DNA of 64,000 bases from JADLGL01 sp050184415 (GTDB taxonomy: Bacteria > Pseudomonadota > Alphaproteobacteria > Rhizobiales > Kaistiaceae), in contig JBFXAJ010000010.1 of assembly GCA_050184415.1 (NCBI GenBank), positions 1-64,000 on the forward strand, given 5' to 3'. This document shows positions 23,479 to 30,374 of the stretch, piece by piece. The position numbers and the translations under genes were made by a program. Each line of letters opens with the position of its first letter. Positions within the stretch are counted from its first letter, which is position 1. A model generated the notes under the pieces. That model was not told the DNA's origin and made no database searches. It saw only the letters and a program-made list of their open reading frames with translations.

Positions 23479-25908
23479 ATGACAAATGAGCCGTCCCGTC
23501 AGCGCGGGGGTGAAACCAAGGTCTATCCGCTGCTGCCTCTACGCGACATCGTCGTCTTCCCGCACATGATCGTGCCGCTCTTCGTCGGCCGCGAGAAGTC
23601 GATCCATGCGCTCGAAGAGGTCATGCGGGCGGACAACCAGATCCTGCTCGCGACGCAGAAGGACCCGAGCCACGACGATCCGAAGCCGGACGCCATCTAC
23701 GACATCGGCACGCTCGCCACGGTGCTGCAGCTCCTGAAGCTGCCCGACGGCACCGTGAAGGTGCTGGTCGAAGGGTCGACGCGCGCCAAGATCACCCGGT
23801 TCACCGGCAATGACGCCTATTACGAGGCCGAAGCCGAGGCTCTGGCCGACGCGCCGGGCGATCCGGTCGAGATCGAGGCGCTGGCGCGCTCGGTCGTCTC
23901 CGAGTTCGACAATTACGTGAAGCTGAACAAGAAGATCTCGCCCGAAGTGATCGGCGCGGTCAGCCAGATCGACGACTATCCGAAGCTGGCGGACACCGTC
24001 GCCTCGCACCTTGCGATCAAGATCGCCGACAAGCAGGCGATCCTCGAATTGCCGACGGTCGCCGAGCGGCTCGAGCGCGCGCTCGCGATGATGGAGAGCG
24101 AGATCTCGGTCCTTCAGGTCGAGAAGCGCATTCGCAGCCGCGTCAAGCGCCAGATGGAGAAGACGCAGCGCGAGTACTACCTGAACGAGCAGATGAAGGC
24201 GATCCAGAAGGAGCTTGGCGACTCCGAGGATGGCAAGGACGAGCTGTCCGAGCTCGAGCAGCGGATCGAGAAGACCCAGCTTTCGAAGGAGGCCCGCGAG
24301 AAGGCGACGGCCGAGCTGAAGAAGCTCCGGCAGATGAGCCCGATGTCGGCCGAGGCGACGGTCGTCCGCAACTATCTCGACTGGCTGCTCGGCATTCCGT
24401 GGGGCAAGCGGAGCCGCGTGAAGAAGGACCTCCGCTACGCGCAGGAGGTGCTCGACGCGGACCATTTCGGCCTCGAGAAGGTCAAGGACCGCATCGTCGA
24501 GTATCTCGCCGTCCAGAGCCGCTCGAACAAGCTGAAGGGCCCGATCCTGTGCCTCGTCGGCCCGCCCGGCGTCGGCAAGACCTCGCTCGCCAAGTCGATC
24601 GCGAAGGCGACCGGCCGCGAATATGTCCGCATGTCGCTCGGCGGCGTGCGGGACGAGGCGGAGATCCGCGGCCACCGGCGGACCTATATCGGCTCGATGC
24701 CCGGCAAGGTCATCCAGTCGATGCGGAAGGCCAAGAAGTCCAACCCGCTCTTCTTGCTCGACGAGATCGACAAGATGGGCATGGATTTTCGGGGCGACCC
24801 GTCCTCGGCGCTTCTCGAGGTCCTCGATCCGGAGCAGAACAAGTCGTTCAACGATCACTACCTTGAGGTCGACTATGACCTTTCGGACGTGATGTTCGTC
24901 ACCACGGCGAACACGCTGAACATCCCGCCGCCGCTGATGGACCGGATGGAGATCATCCGCCTCGCAGGCTACACGGAGGACGAGAAGGTCGAGATCGCCC
25001 GCAAGCACCTCCTGCCGAAGACCCTGCGCGAGCATGGCCTCGACCAGAAGGAGCTGACGCTCGCCGACGGTGCGCTGCGCACCGTCATCCGGCGTTACAC
25101 GCGCGAGGCCGGGGTCCGGAACCTCGAGCGCGAGCTGGCGACGATCGCCCGCAAGACCGTGAAGGAGCTGCTGCTCACCAAGAAGAAGACGGTGAAGGTC
25201 TCCGAGAAGTCGCTCGAGGATTTCCTCGGCGTCCCGCGCTATCGCTATGGCGAGGCGGAGGGCGAGGACCAGGTCGGCGTCGTCACTGGCCTCGCCTGGA
25301 CCGAGGTCGGCGGCGAGCTCCTCACGATCGAGGGCGTCATGATGCCCGGCAAGGGCCGCATGACCGTCACCGGCAACCTCCGGGACGTCATGAAGGAGTC
25401 GATCTCGGCGGCGGCGTCCTATGTTCGCAGCCGCGCGATCACCTTCGGGATCGAGCCGCCGAATTTCGACCGGCGCGACATCCACGTCCACGTGCCGGAA
25501 GGCGCGACGCCGAAGGACGGTCCGTCGGCCGGCGTCGCGATGGCGACGGCGATCGTCTCGGTGATGACCGGCATCGCCGTCCGCAAGGACGTGGCGATGA
25601 CGGGCGAGATCACGCTGCGCGGCCGGGTGTTCCCGATCGGCGGCCTCAAGGAGAAGCTCCTCGCCGCGCTCCGCGGCGGCATCAAGACGGTGCTGATCCC
25701 GCAGGAGAACGTGAAGGATCTCGCCGACATCCCGGACACGGTGAAGAGCGGGATGGAGATCATCCCGGTCTCGCGGATGGACGAGGTGATCCGGCACGCG
25801 CTGGTCCGCGCGCCAGAGCCGATCGAGTGGGACGAGGCCAAGGCGGCCGACCACGCCCGGTCGATCGTCAAGGAAGACGCGGAGGCGGCGGCCCTGACGG
25901 CGCACTGA
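23479..25908 (+). CDS. lon: ATP-dependent protease Lon
   Basis: An 809-residue cytoplasmic AAA+ serine protease for misfolded and regulatory proteins. It has the LonN substrate-binding domain (starting YPLLPLRDIVVFPHMIVPLF), a coiled region, Walker A GPPGVGKTSLAK, Walker B LFLLDEIDKMG, and the C-terminal protease domain with the catalytic serine in PKDGPSAGVAMATA and the lysine in GGLKEKLLAA. GAGAGG lies six bases before the ATG at 23479, which I prefer over the ATG at 23464. A clear terminator follows. Together with clpP, clpX and tig it forms the proteostasis cluster. Confidence 0.97.
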   Translation: MTNEPSRQRGGETKVYPLLPLRDIVVFPHMIVPLFVGREKSIHALEEVMRADNQILLATQKDPSHDDPKPDAIYDIGTLATVLQLLKLPDGTVKVLVEGSTRAKITRFTGNDAYYEAEAEALADAPGDPVEIEALARSVVSEFDNYVKLNKKISPEVIGAVSQIDDYPKLADTVASHLAIKIADKQAILELPTVAERLERALAMMESEISVLQVEKRIRSRVKRQMEKTQREYYLNEQMKAIQKELGDSEDGKDELSELEQRIEKTQLSKEAREKATAELKKLRQMSPMSAEATVVRNYLDWLLGIPWGKRSRVKKDLRYAQEVLDADHFGLEKVKDRIVEYLAVQSRSNKLKGPILCLVGPPGVGKTSLAKSIAKATGREYVRMSLGGVRDEAEIRGHRRTYIGSMPGKVIQSMRKAKKSNPLFLLDEIDKMGMDFRGDPSSALLEVLDPEQNKSFNDHYLEVDYDLSDVMFVTTANTLNIPPPLMDRMEIIRLAGYTEDEKVEIARKHLLPKTLREHGLDQKELTLADGALRTVIRRYTREAGVRNLERELATIARKTVKELLLTKKKTVKVSEKSLEDFLGVPRYRYGEAEGEDQVGVVTGLAWTEVGGELLTIEGVMMPGKGRMTVTGNLRDVMKESISAAASYVRSRAITFGIEPPNFDRRDIHVHVPEGATPKDGPSAGVAMATAIVSVMTGIAVRKDVAMTGEITLRGRVFPIGGLKEKLLAALRGGIKTVLIPQENVKDLADIPDTVKSGMEIIPVSRMDEVIRHALVRAPEPIEWDEAKAADHARSIVKEDAEAAALTAH

Positions 25909-25983
25909 ATCCTGGAAGGCCGAAGCCGGACGGTTCCGGCATCGGCCAGCCGGAAGCGCCGACCCGGCGAATCAACTAGTGAG

Positions 25984-26010
25984 AACGCCCGCTTCGGCGG
26001 GCGTTTTCGT
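25984..26010 (+). terminator. Terminator after lon
   Basis: AACGCCCGC and GCGGGCGTT pair perfectly around TTCG, and the 3' arm runs into TTTTCGTT. Confidence 0.9.
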
Positions 26011-26151
26011 TGCCAAGAAGCATCAGAAGGCAGAAAGTGGCGGAAATCCGCGCGCGTCAGCTTGCCTGGCGTCTGATTTAGCGAAAGGGTGGCGCGCGGT
26101 GGCCGTTGGTGTCGAGTTGGACTCTCTACGAACCTCCTGAAAGGGGATGAC

Positions 26152-26427
26152 ATGAACAAGAACGACGTGATCGCCGCAGTTGCGGAAAAGACGGGAATGT
26201 CCAAGGCGGCTGCCGGCGAGGCGGTCGATGCGACGTTTGACGTGATCACCGCTGCGCTCAAGGGTGGCGACGAGGTGAAGATCATCGGGTTCGGCTCGTT
26301 CGCCGTCGCCAAGCGCGCGGCTTCGATGGGCCGCAATCCGCGGACCGGTGCAAGCATCCGGATCGAGGCATCGAAGACGCCGAAGTTCAAGGCCGGCAAG
26401 GGCCTCAAGGACGCGGTGAACGGCTAA
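26152..26427 (+). CDS. hupB: HU-family DNA-binding protein
   Basis: A 91-residue histone-like nucleoid protein: MNKNDVIAAVAEKTGMSKAA, the helix-dimer core, GDEVKIIGFGSFAVAKR and the DNA-binding arm GRNPRTGASIRI, ending KFKAGKGLKDAV. It binds and bends DNA as a dimer without strong sequence preference. The ATG at 26152 is preceded by GAAAGGGGATGAC, a strong ribosome-binding site. It follows lon in the order usual for proteobacteria. Confidence 0.96.
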   Translation: MNKNDVIAAVAEKTGMSKAAAGEAVDATFDVITAALKGGDEVKIIGFGSFAVAKRAASMGRNPRTGASIRIEASKTPKFKAGKGLKDAVNG

Positions 26428-26462
26428 GCCGGAGGACGTGCGGCGCGCCCGTGCGCGCCAGC

Positions 26463-26482
26463 CGAAGTCGGATGCGTCCGAC
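26463..26482. repeat. Dispersed palindrome, decayed copy 2
   Basis: Left arm CGAAGTCGGA is intact, loop TGCG, but the right arm keeps only TCCGAC before diverging. It is the same element as 6754-6777 and 63193-63218, located 36 bp after hupB. Confidence 0.6.
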
Positions 26483-26560
26483 CGTGGCCGCCTTCAAGCC
26501 GCACTTGCCTCGATGCGTTGCCCGGCCTAGATGGCACGGGCGACGCATCGGCGGCGAAAA

Positions 26561-26636
26561 GGGCGGTTAGCTCAGCTGGTAGAGCGCCACGTTTACACCG
26601 TGGATGTCGGGAGTTCGAGCCTCTCACCGCCCACCA
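26561..26636 (+). tRNA. tRNA-Val (anticodon TAC)
   Basis: 76 bases with acceptor arms GGGCGGT and ACCGCCC and encoded ACCA. The stem CCACG/CGTGG holds the loop TTTACAC, giving TAC. Confidence 0.97.
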
Positions 26637-26774
26637 TTCGTCAAGCGCGCGGGTCGCGGCAAACCGCCCCGTCGCCTTTTACGCGGACTGCCGCCGCCGT
26701 CGGTTGACTTGACCCCGACCGTGGCTTAGTTCCGCGCAACGCCCCACGGAAATCGTGTACGGCGCCCCGGAAAC

Positions 26775-26851
<77 letters not shown>

Positions 26852-26996
26852 TTTCTTTCCAAAGGTTCCAGATTTCATCCAGCTTTCATGGCCGAGCTGG
26901 TCCGATGCGAGGCGAACTCCTTGTCGACCGGAGGCCGTGTTGGCGGGGAGACGTGTCTGGGTCTAGCATCGGTGAGGAGCCGTGTTGAAAGCTACG

Positions 26997-27455
26997 ATGA
27001 TGTGGCCATTTGGGAAGAAGATTGCGCCCGCTGCAACCCGCCGCGCACCGAACCTAAAGTTCAAAAGCGCCGAGGCATTCTTCGAGATGCAATGCAAGTA
27101 TGGCCAGACGGACTTACAGAAAGGCCGCGGCATCGTTGCAATCGTGCTCAACTCCAGAGAGGAATTTGGTACCGTCGAACCAGTCAAAGTCCAGCCAGAC
27201 GGGACACAACTTGCGATGGTTCGCGTCGCGGCGGAGGATGGCGGATTCGTAGTGCCGACAACCACCCCGTCAGACAAGGGAGACCGACTGATGCCCGGAG
27301 ATTTGGTTGTTTGGGTCCCTGCTGTCCACAATCGGGAACTCGCAAAGGGCTTCGGTGACTATCGTCAGGGTTGGGTCGGGTTCATTCACGCTAAGATCGC
27401 CGCGGAAACCGGTGGGCCGGACAACGGACTACGCGTTACTTGTTGGTACGACTAA
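26997..27455 (+). CDS. Protein of unknown function
   Basis: About 152 residues, cytoplasmic by appearance (MMWPFGKKIAPAATRR start, no signal peptide). Blocks such as FKSAEAFFEMQCKYG, KGRGIVAIVLNSREEFGT, QLAMVRVAAEDGGFVV and PGDLVVWVPAV suggest a compact alpha/beta domain, and I believe it belongs to a family seen in rhizobia, but no function is known. An upstream TTG (26982) could also be the start. Base composition is lower in GC than the flanking tRNAs and core genes, suggesting acquisition next to tRNA-Asp together with the next gene. Confidence 0.7.
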   Translation: MMWPFGKKIAPAATRRAPNLKFKSAEAFFEMQCKYGQTDLQKGRGIVAIVLNSREEFGTVEPVKVQPDGTQLAMVRVAAEDGGFVVPTTTPSDKGDRLMPGDLVVWVPAVHNRELAKGFGDYRQGWVGFIHAKIAAETGGPDNGLRVTCWYD

Positions 27456-27524
27456 GAAATGGCGCTGCGTTGAACTGACGCTAAGGTGTATGAGTAACGA
27501 GCAGTAAGGCCTTCGGAGCCGGTG

Positions 27525-28007
27525 ATGGGACTGTTGAGCAGGCTGCTTGGAAAGCCCCAAGGCATTCCAGGTGAGAGTGACATCGTGAACTTCACCACTC
27601 GCCTGCGAAACATTGATGCTTCAGAGGTAGGTTTCATCGTGGCAGTCGCGACAGACGTGCGCCATCATCTTAGAGCAGAATTGCAGGTCGACCTTCTTCA
27701 TCCAGCTGCTTCAATTTTCATTAGGCCGGACTTAGGCGGCCTGTTGTTTGCCCAAATCAAAGAGCTACAGCGAGCGGGCACGATGATGTCCCTTTCGGCA
27801 GCGTCGGGATTTATGGTTTGGATACATACGGTTCGTTCTTTCACGAATATCGACCTCAGGCCCCGTGGCCGAGAATTGTGGGTCGCGTTGGCGCGTGGGT
27901 TTCCGCACGCAGAAATGGCAGCCATTCAGCATTTTCGTCTAGCCGCGATGGAACTCAATATCGATAACTTTGACCAGATACCGGATGGCCTCGGACCGCT
28001 GGACTAG
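27525..28007 (+). CDS. Protein of unknown function
   Basis: About 160 residues without signal peptide. It starts MGLLSRLLGKPQGIPG, much like the Trp/Phe-Gly-Lys opening of the preceding gene. The body holds HHLRAELQVDLLHP, SLSAASGFMVWIHTVRS and ARGFPHAEMAAIQHFRLAA. No family assigned. It lies 69 bp after the previous unknown gene, same strand, and shares its lower GC. A GTG immediately before the ATG is an alternative start. Confidence 0.65.
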   Translation: MGLLSRLLGKPQGIPGESDIVNFTTRLRNIDASEVGFIVAVATDVRHHLRAELQVDLLHPAASIFIRPDLGGLLFAQIKELQRAGTMMSLSAASGFMVWIHTVRSFTNIDLRPRGRELWVALARGFPHAEMAAIQHFRLAAMELNIDNFDQIPDGLGPLD

Positions 28008-28144
28008 TGAGGTCGCCGAACCTCTAAGCCGACAGTAAGACGCGCTACGCGTAGGCGCGCTGGGCCCTGCGACTTTGAGGACCGCGCCGGACAAGTGCCG
28101 GGCGGCACTGACAGGCAGCTTTCCCTCGTGGATAAGCCCGCCCC

Positions 28145-28402
28145 GTGAAAAAGCTCCTCATCTCGCTCGTGCCACTGGCGATCGTCGTCACCGTCCTTCT
28201 CGGCGTGCCCGTCCTTGCCTCCGCGATTGACCCGGTCCTGACGGCACGGGAGCACGGAGAGTATTTCGAACGGATATTGGCGATCGGATGGGAGGAGATG
28301 TTCCGGCACGATAGGGACGCGCTCGCCGCGGCGCCTCCGCTCGGTACCCCCGTGGATGTAGGCCGGATCGGAAGAGGAACCGCCGAGTTCCACGCGCAAT
28401 AG
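28145..28402 (+). CDS. Possible small exported protein
   Basis: A GTG-started frame of 85 codons. Its N-terminus (MKKLLISLVPLAIVVTVLLG and PVLASA) is a convincing signal peptide, and the short mature part is polar (GEYFERILAIGWEEMFRHDR). There is no clear ribosome-binding site and no homologue I recognise. It could also be spurious, since the opposite strand is open too. Confidence 0.4.
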   Translation: MKKLLISLVPLAIVVTVLLGVPVLASAIDPVLTAREHGEYFERILAIGWEEMFRHDRDALAAAPPLGTPVDVGRIGRGTAEFHAQ

Positions 28403-28465
28403 GCGGAACACCCGGGGCGCGCCGCAAGAAGGCCGCCGCTCCGCCGGGCTCAGTGGGCCATCTTC

Positions 28466-29554
28466 CTAAACCGAAGGCCGGATCGTGATCGACGCGATCT
28501 TCCCCGCATGGTTCAGCCCGAAGGCCCATTCCATCGCGACCCGCTCGAAGCGCACGCTGTAGACGTCGAGACCGACGGCGTTGACGCCCTTGAAGGTGAG
28601 GCTGCGGAGGGGGCCGGCTTCGCCGAGGACGTTGGTGCGGATGGTGTCACTGAAGTCGCGCGCCATTGCGGCCATGCTCGGCGTCATGCGGTCGAGGTCA
28701 GGCGTGCCCTGGACGTGGGTGTCGACGATCCGGCGCATGATGGCTTCGCTGCCTTCGATCGGCGCCTGGTCGCGGATCCGCTTCTGCAGTGCTTCCTCGG
28801 CCTTCCGGTAGGCCGCCGCCTCAATGCGGCGGCCGTGGAGCTCGAAGCCGTTCTGGTGGATCACGAGGCCCGAAACCGCGCCGCTCTCGTCGCGGTCGAA
28901 CGAGAACTGCATCGGCGACAGCTTGTTGAAGAAGCGGTCCGGGCCTTCGGGCGTGAGGTCGATGTTGGGCTGGCCGAGCATGCCGCCGAAGAAGCGGCTG
29001 CCTTCATGAACCACCTTGAGGAAGTGGCCGTCCTCGAGCTGGTAGAAGCCGACATAGTCGGCGTAGAGCGCGGGGTCGATCGCGGCCTCGGTGCGCGGGC
29101 GGGCCTGCTCGTAGCGGAGCCACGCCCGGTCGTCGCTGGTCTTCTCGGTCATGGCGGCTTCCCTTGCGAGTTGGGTGAGGTCGTCGAGCGCGATCGTGCC
29201 GGCGGCGGCGAGCGAGGCGCGCGCCGCCTCGATGACACGGAGCCCGTTCTCGGCGCGCTCGCGCATGCCGAGGAGCGTGTCGTGCTGGAGGTCGAGGAGT
29301 TTCCGGAGGTCGACCGGCCGGCCCCTCAGGAGCTCGGCGATGCGGGAGAGGCTGAGGCCGAAGCCCTTCAGCATCAGCACCTCGTTGAGGCGCCCGATCT
29401 CCTGCGTGCCGTAGAGCCGCCAGTCCTTCAGCGTCCGCCGCGGCGTGATCAGGCCGTAGCGCTCATAGAGCCGGAGGGCCCGCACGCTGAGGCCGGTGCG
29501 CCGGGCGCATTCGGCGGCGGTCAGCCAGACGTCCTTCTGTGGGCGGTGTTCCAT
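28466..29554 (-). CDS. MerR-family transcriptional regulator with C-terminal sensor-like domain
   Basis: About 362 residues. The N-terminal winged helix reads LTAAECARRTGLSVRALRLY, then ERYGLITPRRTLKDWRLYG, followed by a dimerisation helix. From about residue 150 a beta-rich domain (YADYVGFYQLEDGHFLKVVH, FFNKLSPMQFSFDRDESGAV) resembles the DUF3471-type domains fused to enzymes, and a final helical/beta segment follows. I chose the ATG at 29554 because the ATG at 29587 lies within the -10 box of its own promoter. That promoter copy is repeated upstream of the small gene at 29654-29905, pointing to autoregulation and one extra target. The inducer is unknown. Confidence 0.85.
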   Translation of the reverse strand: MEHRPQKDVWLTAAECARRTGLSVRALRLYERYGLITPRRTLKDWRLYGTQEIGRLNEVLMLKGFGLSLSRIAELLRGRPVDLRKLLDLQHDTLLGMRERAENGLRVIEAARASLAAAGTIALDDLTQLAREAAMTEKTSDDRAWLRYEQARPRTEAAIDPALYADYVGFYQLEDGHFLKVVHEGSRFFGGMLGQPNIDLTPEGPDRFFNKLSPMQFSFDRDESGAVSGLVIHQNGFELHGRRIEAAAYRKAEEALQKRIRDQAPIEGSEAIMRRIVDTHVQGTPDLDRMTPSMAAMARDFSDTIRTNVLGEAGPLRSLTFKGVNAVGLDVYSVRFERVAMEWAFGLNHAGKIASITIRPSV

Positions 29555-29589
29555 TGCGGGCGCGCTCCCGTCAGTCCCCATTCGCATAA

Positions 29590-29615
29590 GGTATGACGCA
29601 AGGTCCGGCTCAAGC
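29590..29615 (-). promoter_or_regulatory. MerR-type promoter/operator, copy 1 (before the merR gene)
   Basis: 26 bp identical to 29921-29946. On the minus strand it reads as a -35 box TTGAGC followed by a 19-bp spacer and TATGCG. The 19-bp spacing is the hallmark of promoters activated by MerR-family proteins. Confidence 0.65.
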
Positions 29616-29653
29616 GGCCTTTCGCAAGCAACGACGGCGGCCGGGCCGGTTCC

Positions 29654-29905
29654 CTAGCGTATATCCCACCAGTCGATCCGGCGCTCGGGTTCGCGCGGCG
29701 CGAGCCCCGCATCCTCGCGAAGAGCGTCCGGGATGTCGCAGGATTCGTGTGGCTCGACGGCGAGCACGAAACGCCGCCACAGGCCATGAAGGAACATCGC
29801 CAACGCTCCCCTGAAATGACCACTGGATGCAGCAGCTTCCGCCGGCGCCGGCAGCGGCGTCTGCCAGGAGAATCCGTCCGACCGGTCGTCGAGGGGAAGC
29901 TTCAT
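29654..29905 (-). CDS. Small protein of unknown function, predicted MerR-regulated
   Basis: An 83-residue frame, MKLPLDDRSDGFSWQTPLPA at the start and ERRIDWWDIR at the end, with a central FRGALAMFLHGLWRRFVLAV that could be an amphipathic helix. No signal peptide. It has no ribosome-binding site; the ATG lies about nine bases after the -10 of the second MerR-type promoter, so the message may be leaderless. Its only strong support is that promoter repeat and its position just upstream of the regulator gene on the same strand. Confidence 0.5.
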   Translation of the reverse strand: MKLPLDDRSDGFSWQTPLPAPAEAAASSGHFRGALAMFLHGLWRRFVLAVEPHESCDIPDALREDAGLAPREPERRIDWWDIR

Positions 29906-29920
29906 GACGGCGATGCGTAG

Positions 29921-29946
29921 GGTATGACGCAAGGTCCGGCTCAAGC
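29921..29946 (-). promoter_or_regulatory. MerR-type promoter/operator, copy 2 (before the small gene)
   Basis: An exact 26-bp copy of 29590-29615. On the minus strand: TTGAGC, 19 bp, TACGCA, then the small gene's ATG. The rest of the 29906-30374 gap holds a palindromic-ended repeat and a terminator. Confidence 0.65.
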
Positions 29947-30071
29947 AGGAATTTGCGGCGGTGCGATTTTCGCGGGGGGAGGGGTGCCGGCGGCGACGCG
30001 ACGCTTCCTATCCACTCCGGGAGGAACCGTTTTCGTGGATCTGCCCCCCGTCCCGCTGTAACCTCTCAACC

Positions 30072-30200
30072 CACTCCTCCCCGGGCTCGACCCGGGGTCC
30101 AATGGCTCTTCCTCCGATGCGGAGGACGTGGAAATCCAAGGCGATTCCGCGTTGGCCGAGCCGCCAATAGACCCCGGGTCAAGCCCGGGGAGGCGGGTCG
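30072..30200. repeat. Palindromic-ended element of about 130 bp, copy 1
   Basis: The left end reads CTCCCCGGGCTCGACCCGGG then GTCCAATGGC. The right end is its inverted copy with 3 differences in 30 bp (GCCAATAGACCCCGGG then TCAAGCCCGGGGAG). Each end is itself a GGGCTCGACCC-type hairpin. A diverged relative lies at 59211-59345. It has no coding capacity and is MITE- or BIME-like in appearance. Confidence 0.7.
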
Positions 30201-30308
30201 TGGATGGGGCACTCCACCCTCCAAATCGGCATGGGCGAACGAGCAACCGGGAGCGGGGGTGGCGGCGAGCATGTCCTCGAACGTCCGCCGTCAGATCGGG
30301 GGCGGGCG

Positions 30309-30348
30309 AAACGAACGCGGCGCCCCGCACCGTGAGGTGCGAGGCGCC
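30309..30348 (-). terminator. Terminator of the beta/gamma-crystallin-like gene
   Basis: Minus-strand arms GGCGCCTCGCACC and GGTGCGGGGCGCC pair over 13 bp with one mismatch around TCAC, followed by GCGTTCGTTT. It begins 27 bp after the stop codon. Confidence 0.7.
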
Positions 30349-30374
30349 ATCTTAGTCGTCGTTGGCGGCCGGCC

